NCBI RefSeq assembly: GCF_022605725.1
Contig: NC_065563.1
Location: forward strand, 7,776,518-7,840,517
Direction of reading: 5' to 3'
Origin: Anthonomus grandis grandis
Taxonomy: Eukaryota > Arthropoda > Insecta > Coleoptera > Curculionidae
Length of the DNA: 64,000 bases
Part shown: positions 22,419 through 34,662 of the stretch, piece after piece
How positions within the stretch are numbered: the first letter of the stretch is position 1
Layout: every line of letters starts with the position of its first letter
Notes under the pieces: model-generated
The model's input: the letters and a program-made list of their open reading frames with translations, nothing else
Databases searched by the model: none
Told to the model about the DNA's origin: nothing
Position numbers and translations under genes: made by a program

Positions 22419-23223
22419 ATATATTATATATTTCTTAAAGAAAAAATGGAGAGGACAGGACTTATATAAGTTGTTTGACGGAAAGACTGAAAAATTTTTC
22501 GTTCGAGACTCTAGTAGGTATTCTTTAAGACTGATGAAGAACGTCATGAATTTTGTTTTCGACTGATTTTCGAGTTTAAATTCTTTTATTTATTTTAATA
22601 TTATTAATTATTATTATATTCGAGGTTTATTATATTGGCAACCCCGATTTTATTTTCTTTTTAATTTGATTTTTGAAACTCAAAAACTATAAATCTAGCG
22701 AAGGGTACTGGAGGTAAACTGTTTTTCGAATTTAGCAATAAAATTATGAGAGGGATCACCATACAGCTTGGCAACGTTGCACGATAGTGGTCCGATAAAA
22801 TGCGATGATGCCATTATGTACAAAATTATTATTTTAATAATTTCTTGTTTTTTTAAATTTGCTTGTTGCCTAAATAAAATTTTCTGGTTTTTACAGCAAA
22901 AGGTTAAATCTGGCACAAGCGCAATTTATCATATTTTTTTTAGGCACTCCTAATTCAAAAAAAAATTATTAAACCATTTTAAAGTGACAAGCTCTGACAG
23001 AAGTTGAATTGGCATAATGCGACGTTGTCAAAGTTCTTAAAATTGCCTACGTTTCAACTACTTTTTATGTTATATATATATAGCTTTTTATGTTGTTAAA
23101 GTTCTTTTTGACACCTGAATGGTTTTTAGATTTTTATTTAGTTAAAACTGGCAACGACACAATTTTCTAGTGTAAATATGAATAGGGGTTTCTAACTCAT
23201 GCAATGATAAATCAAAGGAGAAC

Positions 23224-23392
23224 AACACAAAGTCTCAAAAATTCTTTAATATACCGTTCAGTGTGTGTGTATATTTGACCCAGTCAGGCGTGTTTTTAAC
23301 CTTCTTGAGGTCTGATGATGCTCTTAGGAGCGAAACACGTGTCACCATTCCAACAAATTAAAGAATTTTTGAGACCGAGACTTTGTGTTGTT
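23224..23392. mobile_element. Penelope-type terminal repeat remnant
   Basis: An inverted repeat ('aacacaaagtctcaaaaatt' at 23227 on; 'aatttttgagaccgagactt' with 'tgtgttgtt' to 23392) brackets about 100 bp that contain a hammerhead-like hairpin. Penelope-like elements leave such inverted terminal-repeat arrangements. No ORF remains. It lies at the start of the 'gcgacgttgcca' array. Confidence 0.55.
23309..23346 (+). ncRNA. hammerhead-ribozyme-like motif
   Basis: Layout: GGT, CTGATGA (23312-23318), one extra T, GCTC, loop TTAG, GAGC, GAAA (23332-23335), then a palindrome ACACGTGT, C, ACC. GGT and ACC can pair as helix I, GCTC and GAGC as helix II, and the palindrome gives the tiny helix III typical of Penelope hammerheads. 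Cleavage would follow GTC at 23343. The unpaired T after CTGATGA departs from the consensus, so activity is uncertain. Confidence 0.55.
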
Positions 23393-26300
23393 GATTTATT
23401 AATATCAGGGTCTCTTTGAGAATATGGACAACTTCTTTCAATCATGCAATGATGCCATATCGTGTAAAAAATCTGAAAATAAAAAAAAATGTGTATCAGG
23501 AAAAGTTTTGAAATTTCAGAAATAAATTCAAATTGCGACGTTGGCAACTGCATTTTTAATTTCAATAACAAATTTGTAAAGCGACGTTGCCAATGTGGCT
23601 GGAAAAACTTTTAAATTTCAAAAATAAATTTGTAATGCGACGTGTATGAAAATTTCAAAATTACAAGAGTGAATGTGTAAGGCGATGTTGCCGATATGCT
23701 TAGAGAAATGTTGAAATTTCAGAAAAATACTTGATTTGCGACGTTGTTAACGTGCATGGAAATTTCGAATTTTTAGGAGTGAATTTGTAAGGCGGCTTTG
23801 CTAATATGCCTGGCAAAATATTGAATTTTTAGAAAAATTATTCAATTGCGACGTTGTCAACGTGTAAAAAAATCGAAACTTTAAGAGTAAATTCGTAGGA
23901 TGACGTTGCTGATATGCCTGAAAAAATGTTTAATATTTCAGAAATAGATTTGAATTTTAATGTTTCTAACGAGAAAAAAAGTTTGAAATTATTCCGATTT
24001 TTATACGAGTAAATCTGGCAAAAGCGCAATTAAAAAAAGTTGTTAATTTAAAATTTTCAACTCATACGATGATGCCAAACCTCGCAAAATAAACGTAAAA
24101 TTCAGAAAAATAAATTAGGAAAGCGACGTTGCCGATTCGCCTGGAAAAGTTTTCATATTTCAAAAATAAATTTATATTGCGACGTTACTAACGTGCGTGC
24201 ACATTTCGTCGTGTATAAATTTTGAAATTTCAAGAATAAATTTGTAATGCATCGTTGCCAACATGCGTAAAATTTTCCGATTTTTATATGACTAAATCTG
24301 GCAAATGCGCAATTTTTTACGACAAAAAGTGGATATTTAAACAGACACTAACTCATGCAATGATGCCATTTTAAAAAAAAAAATTGTAATGCAACTTGGA
24401 TGGTATCAATCTGAATTGTTCTAGAATAATCTTCAAATTTAAAAAAAATGAATTCGTTAGGCGACGTTGCCAATGTGCCTGGAATTTTTCGATTTTTATA
24501 TGTAAATTTTAATGAGGTCTCTTAAAAACGAGATCAATCAATGGCGCAATTTTGATCAAAATTGAAATTTTCCGATTTTTATACGATTAAATCTGGCAAA
24601 AGCGCAATTAAAAAAAGTTGTAAATTTAACTTCTTCAACTCATACGATGATGCCAAATGTCGCAAAAAAATCGTAAAATTCAGAAAAATAAATTAGGAAA
24701 GCGACGTTGCCGATTGGCCTGGAAAACTTTTCATATTTTAAAAATTAATTTATATTGCGACGTTACTAACGTGCGTGCACATTTCGTCGTGCAAAAATTT
24801 TGAAATTTCAAGAATAAATTTGTAATGCATCGTTGCCAACATGTGTAAAATTTTCCGATTTTTATACGAGTAAATCTGGCAAAAGCGCAATTAAAAAAAG
24901 TTGTAAATTTAAATTATTCAACTCATACGATGATACCAAATCTTGCAAAAAAAAATCTTAAAATTCAGAAAAATAAATTCGGAAACCGACGTTGCCGATT
25001 CGCCTGGAAAAGTTTTCATATTTCAAAAATAAATTTGTATTGCGACGTTACTAACGTGCGTGCACATTTCGTCGTGCAAAAATTTTGAAATTTCAAGAAT
25101 AAATTTGTAATGCATCGTTGCCAACATGTGTAAAATTTTCCGATTTTTATATGACTAAATCTGGCAAAGGCGCAGTTTTTTACGACAAAAAGTGGATATT
25201 TAAACAGACTCTAACTAATGCAATGATGCCATTTAAAAAAAAACTTGTAATGCGACTTGGATGGTATCAATCTGAATTGTTCTAGAATAATCTTCAAATT
25301 TAAAAAAAATGAATTCGTTAGGCGACGTTGCCAATGTGCCTGGAATTTTTCGATTTTTATACCATTAAATCTGGCAAAAACGCATTTTTTTAAGAGAAAA
25401 AGCGTAAATTTTAATGAGGTCTCTTAAGAGCGAGATCAATCATGCAGTAATGCCATATCATTCCCAAAATCTTTAAAAGTCAAAAAAATTAATTCGGAAT
25501 GCCTGAAAAAAATTTAAAATTTCAAAAAATAATTTGTATTGCAACGTTGCCAACGAGCATAAAAACTTCTGCGTGCATAGGATTTTTAAATTTTAGGAAT
25601 AGGTTTGTAACGCAACTTAAAACTGAGAAAATTAAAGCAATGATGCCATATCGTGCTAAAAATCTTCGAACCAAAAAAATTCTTTCTGCGACGTTGCCTA
25701 GAATTCTCTAATTTTTTTCTCGTTAAATCTCGCGAGTGTGTAAAAAGTGTCAATCTGAATTGTTCTGGAAAGAATAAGAATATTTAAGCAGTGATGTCAT
25801 TCTTGCAAGAAATCCTAAAATTAGGATATAAATTAATTCGTAATGCAACGTTGCTTGAAATTTTCTGATATTTTTCTTAAGGGTTAAATAAAGTTTGTAT
25901 TGTTGTGACAAATTCATAATTCATTCCTTATAAGTAACTCATTAAGGGTTTATTATCTGGCAAAGGCGCAATTTTGATCAAAATTGAGATTTTCCGATTT
26001 TTATACGATTAAATCTGGTAAAAGCACAATTAAAAAAGTTGTAAATTTCAATTCTTCAACTCATACGATGATGCCAAATCTCGCAAAAAAATCGTAAAAT
26101 TCAGAAAAATAAATTAGAAAAGCGACGTTGCCGATTCGCCTGGAAAAGTTTTCGTATTTCAAAAATTAATTTGTATTGCGACGTTACTATCGTACGTGCA
26201 CATTTCGTTGTGTAAAAATTTTGAAATTTCAAGAATAAATTTGTGAAGCATCGTTGCCAATGTGCGTAAAATTTTCTGATTTTTATACGAGTAAATCTGG

Positions 26301-28320
26301 CAAAAACGCAATTAAAAAAAGTTGTAAATTTCAATTCTTCAACTCATACGATGATGCCAAATCTCGCAAAAAAAATCGTAAAATTCAGAAAAATAAATTA
26401 GAAAAGCGACGTTGCCGATTCGCCTGGAAAAGTTTTCGTATTTCAAAAATAAATTTGTATTGCGACGTTACTAACATGCGTGCATATTTCGTCGTGTAAA
26501 AATTTTGAAATTTCAAGAACAAATTTGTAATGCATCGTTGCCAACATGGGTAAAATTTTCCGATTTTTATATGAGTAAATGTGGCAAAAGCGCAATTAAA
26601 AAAAGTTGTAAATTTAAATTCGTCAACTCATACGATGATGCCAAATCTCGCAAAAAAATCGTAAAATTCAGAAAAATAAATTAGAATAACGACGTTGCCG
26701 ATTCGCCTGGAAAAGTTTTCGTATTACAAAAATAAATTTATATTGCGACTTTGCTAACGTGCATTCACATTTCGTCGTGTAAAAAATTTTGAGATGTCAA
26801 GAATAAATTCATAATGCAGCGTTGCCAACATGCGTGCAAAAGCAATTTTTTACGATAAAAATTGCAATTTTTAAAGTGTCTCTAACTGATCAATTATGCC
26901 ATATTATTCTTCAAAAAATCTTGAAATTCAAAAAAATGTATTTGGTAAGCGTCGTTGCCAAGATGCATGGAAAAAATTTAAAATTTCAAAAATAAATTTA
27001 TATTGCGACGTTGTCCGCGTGCAAAAAATTTTCAAATTTGAAGAATAAATTCATAATGCGATGTTGCCAACATCCTTGAAATTTTCCGGCTTTTACATGA
27101 TTAAATCTGACAAAAGCATAATTTATTTTACGACAAAATGGTTAAATTTTAAGGTAATGATGCCTTGGAATTTAACCATTTTTTTAATTTCAAAAAACTT
27201 TAAAATTAAAAAAAATTTATTTCGAAAGCGACGTTGCCGATTTTCCTGAAAGAATTTTCAAATTGAGAAAAAAAATTGAATTGCGACAGGGGATTTCAGT
27301 TTGGAATTTCGGGAATAAATTCCTAATGGGACGTAACAAATGAGAAACAAATGTAAAAAAGCAGCAAGAGTCAAGCATAGATGCCAAATCGCACCGAAAA
27401 TCCGCAAAAAAATTATACATTCGGATCGCGATGTTGCCAACATTGTTATAATGTTGCCATAATGTTGCCTGGAATATTTTTGATTTTTTTCCGTTAAATC
27501 TAACGAGAGAAAGCATTAGAAAAAGCTAGCCTAAGCGTAGATGCCAGATCGTATCGAAAATCCTTGGAATTTTTGACAAATTTGGAATGCGACGTTGCCA
27601 ATATGCCAGTAAAAAGCAATGATGAACATTTAAGCAATGGTGCCATATTATGCGAGAAGTCTTTGAACTAATTGAAAAAAAATTCATAATACGATTTTGC
27701 CTGGAATTTTCTGAAATTCTGGTTATGGTTAATCTGGCAGAGCCGCAATTATCTAAGTATAAAGAATTAGGAAAATCTAAGCGTAGATGTCATATAGTGC
27801 ATCCATGCTTCTAAAGGTAGTTAAATGAAAAAAAATCATGTTGCCTGGAATTTCTTGACTTTTCTGGAAACCGACTTTTCTTCGAATTGTCTGGAAAGAA
27901 TGAGAAAATTCAAGCAGTGATGCCATTTCAGCCAATAATCCTTGAACTAATAGAAAAACTTAATGCGACGTTGCCTAGATTTTCGTGATAATTTTCTTAC
28001 GGTTAAATCTGGGAAAGTCGTAATTATTTACAATACAAGCAGAGATGCTAAATCGTGCGAAAAATCTTGAAATTTAAAAAAATTAATTTGTTATGCGACG
28101 TTGCCAATATGCCTGAAATTTTTAATTTTTTTTCATTTATAGTTCAAAATATTTACGAATACGACTTTAATAATTAAATTAATTTTGCAACGTTGCTTAT
28201 ATGCCAAGAATTTACTGATTCTGGCCAGTCTATCTTAATGACTTTAAGTAATCGGGACTGATGCAGCGATGCCATGCCGTACAAAAACTCTTAAATTATT
28301 AAACAATTAGACAATAGTTT

Positions 28321-29313
28321 ATTTTGAAAATTAGGTGTAAATATACTAGTAACCTCTTGGTAACTTTCGCTAGTTCCAAAATTCAGTCCTGTGTAGTGAC
28401 AATTTCCTTTTTTTTAGTGTTTTGCACTTTAAGCATGCGTCGATGTTGTTTGAATTGCAATATTTTATTATATTTTATGTAACTGTTGTATAACCTTTAT
28501 TTATGTTTAAATATATTTTTACAATTGCAACGAGCTTGGGTTTTATTTTTTAACGCTTACTAGTGCCTTTATTTGTGCCCGTTTTGTGTGAAAACCTTTT
28601 CAAACAGAAAAAAGAGGTTTGTACGCAAAAAAACACTAAATTTCCCTTAATGTGCGTGAACTTTGTATGCTTGTCTGTTTCATTTTCTTAAATAAAGGAG
28701 CCATTTATATATTTTGTTTTATATAAATGGCTCTCAACACGGCGAGTGTTGCCACCACAACCTAAATGATTAATAAAATCGAGAAGTCGCCAGCCATTTT
28801 TTCAAACCGCACACTCAAAAAAAAATTCCATGGTTGCCAAATTTACATCCGCTTTTATTTGTACAAGTGTTAGTTTATGCCAGGGTTGCCATCTAACCAA
28901 TATTATTAAGTTAAATGTATAGTTCGGTGGCAACTTTTGCTATATAAAGGTTAAGGGAAAACACCGACATATCCTTAGGACGTCCAAAGTACATGCGCAC
29001 CTTCTTGGGAATGCCTCTTACTTGGTAATTTCTGAGTTCGTTCTTACGCTTCGTCCCACCAGAAGAGTCCAATCAAAAAAAAAAAAAAAGTGGCGACTCA
29101 ACTGGCGCGAGTGTGTGGTCAGCAATATGGCTTAGCGGCATAACTTCCCGAAAAGAGTTTTCTTTTTTTTTTAAATTAAAAAAAAAACTGGTGGCGACAC
29201 TCGCGAAAGTACCAGACCAGGAGAGCCTATTTTTGACCGCTCTACTCAAAAAAAAAAAAAAAAATTGGTCCAGAATAGACGCTCTAGAACGAACGAAGTG
29301 TTTACTTTTGCAG
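28321..29313. other. intron upstream of zinc-finger exon C
   Basis: No credible coding frame. Several A-runs lie between 29080 and 29265, with 'gtggcgac' repeats ('gtggcgactcaactggcgcg', 'gtggcgacactcgcgaaag') among them. The stretch ends in a strong 3' splice site, 'tgtttacttttgcag'. Confidence 0.5.
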
Positions 29314-29534
29314 GGGTATCGCCCAAGAAGGTGTTCACGTGTCAGCTCTGCGGTAAAGTGCTGTGCTCAAAAGCCTCCTTGAAGCGACATATCGCTGACA
29401 AACACGCCGAGCGACAAGAAGAGTACCGGTGCGTGATTTGCGAGCGGGTCTATTGCTCGAGAAATTCGTTGATGACGCATATCTACACGTATCACAAGTC
29501 GAGACCTGGGGATATCGACATTAAGTTTTTTTAG
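29314..29534 (+). CDS. br: broad alternative terminal exon C (C2H2 pair)
   Basis: After the acceptor 'tttacttttgcag' the exon supplies 2 nt (G+GG = Gly), then VSPKKVFTCQLCGKVLCSKA. The fingers are CQLC...HIADKH and CVICERVYCSRNSLMTHIYT..H. Both are C-x2-C-x12-H-x4-H, again with an 8-residue linker. The end is KSRPGDIDIKFF and TAG. This is the DNA-binding end of another Broad isoform (I recall it as Z4-like, unverified). The clean frame, high GC and perfect phase show that it is functional, although it is flanked by 5 kb of satellite upstream. An overlapping frame at 29113-29382 is spurious. Confidence 0.93.
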
Positions 29535-29603
29535 CCAGAGCAAGTCGCTTTGCCGTCCACGACAGACTTTACAGGTATAACCAATGGTTTCGATTATATT
29601 TCA

Positions 29604-29609
29604 AATAAA
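29604..29609 (+). terminator. br: candidate poly(A) signal for exon C transcripts
   Basis: AATAAA 70 nt after the exon C stop codon, in 'tttcaaataaattta'. The position fits a short 3' UTR, but AT-rich DNA makes chance occurrences common. Confidence 0.4.
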
Positions 29610-30996
29610 TTTATCGTCGCTATTAAACGTGCAGCAGTTAAAAGTCTATTGATCGGTCCTGGTTAATTGTTTTTCAGACCCCGATCAATTTTTTGAAGAA
29701 CTCTGATATACGTGTTTAATATTTTCAAATAATAATAATAATAATAATATCCTTTATTTGCCAACAAAATCGAATACAGGACAAAGCAACGTCATACAAA
29801 GGAGGATCTAGCTCCCATAGGATACATTAATTTTTCTTATCTGGAATTGGAGCTGCAAAAATGGAGCTGCCCCCCTTTTGCTGCAAGGTCCTCAATTCCT
29901 GGAAGAGATTAAAAATAACTGAAAAGACTTAAAAATTAAAAATATTTAAAGGGGCAGGATGAAAATTATTGAAATTCCAGGAATGAAAAATCATGTCCGT
30001 GAAAGGTAGAAAAAATATACCGAACGCGCAGTAAAATGCCTGAAGGAGATAGAAAACAATTCCAAAAGCCTGAAAGATTTATATCAGATACCTGAAAAGA
30101 GTAAAAAATTATCTAAAATATGTGGAATTTATCTGGAAACTTAAAAATAACGATTGATTTTATTTCAGGCTTTTGGAGTAATTTTATATTATGTTCCAGG
30201 CAATAAATAAGTTAGTCCATTTGTACTATCTTGAAAAATAATAAACCTGGAAGAGATAAAAGTGACTGTAAAGGCCTAGAATAACCTAAAAAATATTTAA
30301 AGGCATGCAACAAGGCTCTAACTCTCTTAATTTTTATTTTATAGGGATAGAATTTTTTTTAAGTGACCTCTTTTCAATTTTTTGAACGCCATAAATATTT
30401 TCGAAAAAACGCTAAAATAGGTGTTTACCCTGATACAAATTTTCAAGGGTCTAACTGTTTTTGAATTATGAGCATGTAATAATAACAGTAATAATAATAA
30501 AATATTGATTTACCAGTAAATTCCATTTTTTCACTATAGGAAAAAAACTACCACACTTTTTATTTGTTCACAAAGAAAAAATGCAAAAAGGAAGTTTAAA
30601 GCAACTTTAAAAAAATATGTTTAATCTCCTGATGAACTAAATTAACTAAAAAAAAATTGATTAAATATACAAAAAATTGCTACATTAGCATCCAAACCTT
30701 TCACTAAGTAACAATTCTATAATATCAAAATTTGCCCAAATTTAATACCTTTCACGAATTATTTTATGAGTGTTGATTCAAACCTAAATCTAAATACTAT
30801 ATTAACCTAGAGTGCGACAAAAACAAAATCATAACAAAATGCAATGCCCCATGGATGCAAAGATTGTCAGCTAAAGTTTATCGCAGTAATGCTAACTGCC
30901 TTATTATTAGAATTAAGGGTATATGAATATAATTTAAAAGAAAAACGCCAATTATTAAGATTTTTCTTTCAGCGCCCTGTATATTTGCATACATTA
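29610..30996. other. intron/3' flank, AAT microsatellite, no gene
   Basis: An (AAT)n tract lies at about 29728-29750. From 29880 to 30300 there are scattered 'cctgaaagag', 'cctggaagag' and 'cctgaaaaga' motifs, suggesting an old short repeat. No coding frame is supported. Confidence 0.5.
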
Positions 30997-32787
30997 TATC
31001 GATACCAATATTCTAATAGGATGTATCCCACAAAACCCAAATTTTTCAGGAGGAGGAAAAAACCGTATATTTATTTAAGTATTTAGGAAAAAAATGTTTT
31101 TTTTTAATACCTTTTTTCTATTATTTGTTTTAGATTATGAGGTTTTTTTCACTAATTTTTTAAATTGGCGCCAATAAGTGGGTTAGTCCAAGGTAATTTC
31201 TTTTTGTCTTTGTGGTAAAATTGCATACGGGTCGTCGTATTTAGTTTTATACAAGATTTCCCCCGAAGGTAAATATTTTAGACATCTTTAGTCTGCCACC
31301 TTTAACGGCCTGTTTAATTTTCCTGGGCGAATTGAGTTATATCTCATCAAGTTCTGGTTGTCAAAATTAAGAAAGTACGAGTGGTCTAAATATTCAACTT
31401 CTAAAGGCATTAGGTTTTTTCTGGCATCTTTTATAATATTAATGTAGTCTGTAGGTAGAAAAATATATTTTCCCTTCAATCGTCTTGCAATAAGGCTATG
31501 AGAAGAGTCACACTCCATTTGAGTGTGACCCTTCTCAAGAAATTTTTGTTCAATCTCAATATTAAATTTGGTTGCAAGAAAGGACAATGCATTGGACAGA
31601 ACGACATTTTTATTTTGATAACCGCAACTGTCCGAGTATAAAATAATAGGTTTTTTGTCTGCCTCCAAAGCTGATGTCAGATGTTTCGTGATGCAGGTTA
31701 CAAAAACTGAACACCTTCGTTCCCCTTCTGTTTCATTCCACAGGAAATTTTTCATTCATGGCTTGACAAGTTGTAGATGGTAAAATTGTGTATATGCAAT
31801 TTTGTTTTATAGTACAAGGAGCTTGCTTCTAATTGAGGACATAATTTGACGGCCTTTACCTCCATTGTAAAGCAGTAAATGGACTGATCTTGTGCTTTCT
31901 TCTTATCGAAGTCTTTTTCCTTGAAGAAAATATGATTCTGATAAACATTTTCGTCAATCTGATTCATTTTGTATCCACAGCATAAACCGCACTGATCCTT
32001 TCTAGGCTTAAACAATGCAAGATTCATTTCGTCAAACTCTTTTAGAAAAGTACTCATTGACAAGGGCAGCACATCTTCGTTTAGAAATTTGTTTTTATAA
32101 AGTTGAAATATGTCAGTTTTTGATTTAAAATCTTCTAGATATAACTTGTTTGACTCTTTACGGCAGTAGTGACTTTTAATTTTAGGCAAACTATCTAAAA
32201 ATAGGTGCAACTGTTCTAGCTTTTTATTTTGTTCAACTGAATGTACTGATGTATTTTTTTATTAGTCTTATTTTTGTTTATGTCCTCCTGATTATTTTGT
32301 GTTCCAAACACTGATCCCTCATTAACCCAGTGCCTAACCATTCGTTCTTTTATACCTAGCGTACCAAGAAATGTTTGCTGCTATGAGCTAATTATTTAAA
32401 AAGCAAATATTGTTACTATCATTTTATAGTATAAATAAATTTAAATGCGTTAAGAAAATAATAGATATTACAATGTAACCTACCTTCGACATTTTGAAAA
32501 TATAGACACTTAAGATACTCTTTTTAATTGTAATAATGCAACAAAGTATATACTATCAACACTCACTTAGTAAAACCATAGAGCGACTGTGGTATACGAC
32601 CTATTAGAAAAAAATCAGCTGTTTTATTTACGACATATTAGAAAAGGCGCCTAACAAATATTTCTAGTTAAATGATTTTTACGATGTATTAGAATTCGAA
32701 GGAACACAGTGAATTGAAACCATTTTTGTAAAAAACGTAAAATCGGAAATTTGTGGGATACGTCTTATTAGAATATTGGTATTGATA
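30997..32787 (-). mobile_element. 'QNK' DNA transposon with TIRs and subterminal repeats, copy 2
   Basis: TIRs of about 36 bp: TATCGATACCAATATTCTAA at 30997 on, and inverted TTAGAATATTGGTATTGATA ending 32787. Both run on into 'taggatgtatcccacaaa' or its reverse complement equivalent. Inside the right end, 'tacgacctattagaa'-type motifs occur at about 32597, 32622, 32672 and 32755, as subterminal repeats. The interior encodes the QNK protein. The right end stops 2 bp before the mariner TIR at 32790. The target duplication is not clear. Confidence 0.75.
31288..32385 (-). pseudogene. 'QNK' DDE-like transposase relic, copy 2
   Basis: The longest copy of the family here. From 32385: FLGTLGIKERMVRHWVNEGS, a frameshift in an A-run near 32220, then LFLDSLPKIKSHYCRKESNK, PLSMSTFLKEFDEMNLALFK, a Cys pair (KDQCGLCCGY), CFTMEVKAVKLCPQL and YYKTKLHIHNFTIYNL. 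A 1-nt shift at 31752 leads to FLWNETEGERRCSVFVTCI, ILYSDSCGYQNKN, KFLEKGHTQMECDSSHSLIA and a tail ending PLKVAD. The first Asp of the proposed triad is Glu here (TMEV). The surrounding TIRs mark this protein as the element's probable transposase. Two frameshifts: dead, but mildly decayed. Confidence 0.78.
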
Positions 32788-33071
32788 TTCAGGGTGTCCC
32801 AACTCTATTTAAACACGATTTTTCCACCTCTGTATGGTATGAAAAAAAAGCTAAGATAAAAGTGTTCGAAAATACTAATTTTGTTGACAGTATTGGTAAA
32901 TGTACAGAGTGTCTCAAGAACAAAGTTTAAATTGTCAAGTAAGTTTTTTAAAATGGAACGTCCTGTATATTTTACGAAATTTTTACTCTTTATTTAATTC
33001 TACATTAGGAATGTATAATACACTATGTATTAAATATTGTTGGTTTTCGAGATATGTTACTCTAGCGTAAC

Positions 33072-33339
33072 ATGTGGCTTCAACAAGATGATGGCCCACC
33101 TCTTAACTCGCAAATGGTGGCCAGCCCGGTCACCTGACTGAACACCGCTAGATTTCCTCTTGTGGGGATATTTAAAGGGACAAGTTTACACTGAAGAGCT
33201 AAGAAATTTAGAGGATGTAAAAAACAAAATTATAGGTGCTTTTAGAGCAATTCCAGAAGACGTAATAAGAGGCGCCTGTACCACTAAGCTAATAAAAAGG
33301 GTACGAACTTTGTCAAACCAAGACCGGTCACCAGTTTAA
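33072..33339 (+). pseudogene. mariner-like transposase C-terminal relic
   Basis: Reads MWLQQDDGPPLNSQ..., then in a shifted frame RSPD, a stop, TPLDFLLWGYLKGQVYTEEL, RNLEDVKNKIIGAFRAIPED, VIRGACTTKLIKRVRTLSNQ and a stop at 33339. 'LQQDDGPP' and 'TPLDFLLWGYLK' are the second and third mariner catalytic neighbourhoods, with a deletion of about 20 residues between them. Non-functional remnant of the host element 32790-36217. Confidence 0.85.
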
Positions 33340-33680
33340 ACATTCACAATAAGTTTTTTAAAATTATTCTAGTTTTATAATCGTCTTTGACTGTTTGAGT
33401 AGTAGATTAAATAATATCATCATTATAAAAAAGGCCAAATTTTATTTTAATTATTATTTCCAAAACTATTGATTTTAGTAACTTACTTTCAATTACAAAG
33501 TTTTATGATTTTCTGTGCTCTACAAAACTTGACCTTTAATTTTTTTTTTATGACGTTTGATATATTGGGAAAGGCTATCAACTTCTTTTTTTTTTAATAC
33601 GGACCTGCATTTTTTATAACTTATTTTATAAGCATTTTTTATTCCCTTTAAAATAATGTATTTCATTTAAACGGTTTCCC

Positions 33681-33711
33681 AACGTTTCGACATATTAATA
33701 ACCGCCATCAG
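33681..33711 (-). ncRNA. degenerate hammerhead-like core
   Basis: On the minus strand: CTGATGG, GCGG..., TCGAAACGTT. It resembles the Penelope terminal hammerhead layout, but helix II is weak and the core has GG for GA. Probably inactive; mirror of the motif at 34632. Confidence 0.35.
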
Positions 33712-33947
33712 GATTTTTGCCTTAATGCGAGCCTATTTTTTTTTATTGTAAATTAATTTCTTAATAATACAGTAAAAAGTTTATCTTTTTGGTTGTTATT
33801 TATAAACGCTAAAATAATATTAATAATAATTCCATTTTAGACACAGAATGTTTTGGTTTTTGAAATAACGTTTAATATAGTGTACAATTGTTTAGCTGTC
33901 ATCATTTTATTTATTCAATAATCATCTGCTAAATAACATTATTGGTA

Positions 33948-34145
33948 CTAAATGTTAAACATCAATATTAAAAGGAGGTATTTAAAAAAAATAAATATTA
34001 CAACAATGATCTGACTAACTTGATAAATCTGGTTCGTAAAAAAACCCCATATGGAAAAATTAATAGGTGTTATATCAGGCGGTCTTGCGGGCCAATTCAG
34101 AGGACCGTTATTATCCAATCCAACAAATTGAAGGAACTCGTCCAT
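33948..34145 (-). pseudogene. mariner-like transposase fragment, second family
   Basis: Reads MDEFLQFVGLDNNGPLNWPA, then RPPDITPINFSIWGFFTNQI and YQVSQ before low-complexity sequence. 'WPARPPDITP.(N/D)F..WG' is the mariner C-terminal block. It belongs to a different lineage from 33072-33339 and is a short fragment nested in the Penelope-type composite. Confidence 0.75.
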
Positions 34146-34631
34146 TTTCTCAAAGAGACCTACGTAACTAGAGAAAAAATAAAAACTGTAAGTCTTAGTC
34201 TCAAAATATCTATCAATATATCAAGAATAATCAACATATATCTCAAAATAATTATTTTGAGACTGAGTTTTTATTTTTTCTCCAATCCAACAAATATTAA
34301 CATGAATGATTAACATGAACAACTGGCGCAAAAGCTTAATGACTTCTGTCAAAAACATTATTTTTGTTTGGTAATCATGACAACTTCAAAGACTTCAATT
34401 ACTGTCACAGCCAACTAAATTGAACGGATAATATCAATAAGTATCATAGTTTAAAACTACAGTTTTTAACATATTTATATCCGGGTTCATCAGGTTTAAC
34501 ACAAATAACCACTAGTATAATAAGCTTAAGCTTTTAATTAATTAAATTTTAAATCATGAGGATTCTAAACATTTAAAAGTATCTAAGTTTTTAGAAATTA
34601 AAAAAGTCAGATCCGCACTAAGGAAAAATTT

Positions 34632-34662
34632 CTGATGATGGTTCTTAATACGTTGAAACGTC
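34632..34662 (+). ncRNA. degenerate hammerhead-like core
   Basis: CTGATGA at 34632-34638, a variable hairpin, then GAAACGTC at 34655-34662. The ACGT palindrome and following C match the layout at 23309-23346. Helix II pairing is poor, so it is likely decayed. Confidence 0.35.

Larger units (their letters stand above)
22960..28320. repeat. 5.3-kb degenerate tandem array built on 'gcgacgttgcca'
   Basis: Dozens of copies of 'gcgacgttgcc' spaced by ~60-110 bp sit inside a larger unit of about 280 bp. The larger unit is marked by 'aattttccgatttttat' (near 24570, 24848, 25134, 25990, 26269, 26552) and by 'actcatacgatgatgccaaa'. Unit order: 'taaatctggcaaaagcgcaa', the 'gatgatgcca' block, 'gcgacgttgccgattcgcct', 'gcgacgttactaacgtgcgt', 'gcatcgttgccaacatg'. 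The centre (about 24.0-26.8 kb) is most regular and the edges are more diverged. There is no coding potential. It fills the intron before exon C. Confidence 0.9.

Noticed and set aside
22960..28320. Regularly recurring short motif resembling a CRISPR array
   Set aside because: Core copies and spacers vary in length, the spacers are themselves repeated, and the context is a eukaryotic intron; this is a degenerate satellite.
29113..29382. 89-codon frame overlapping zinc-finger exon C in another frame
   Set aside because: Lys-rich from A-runs, and it crosses a strong 3' splice site whose correct frame gives two perfect C2H2 fingers.
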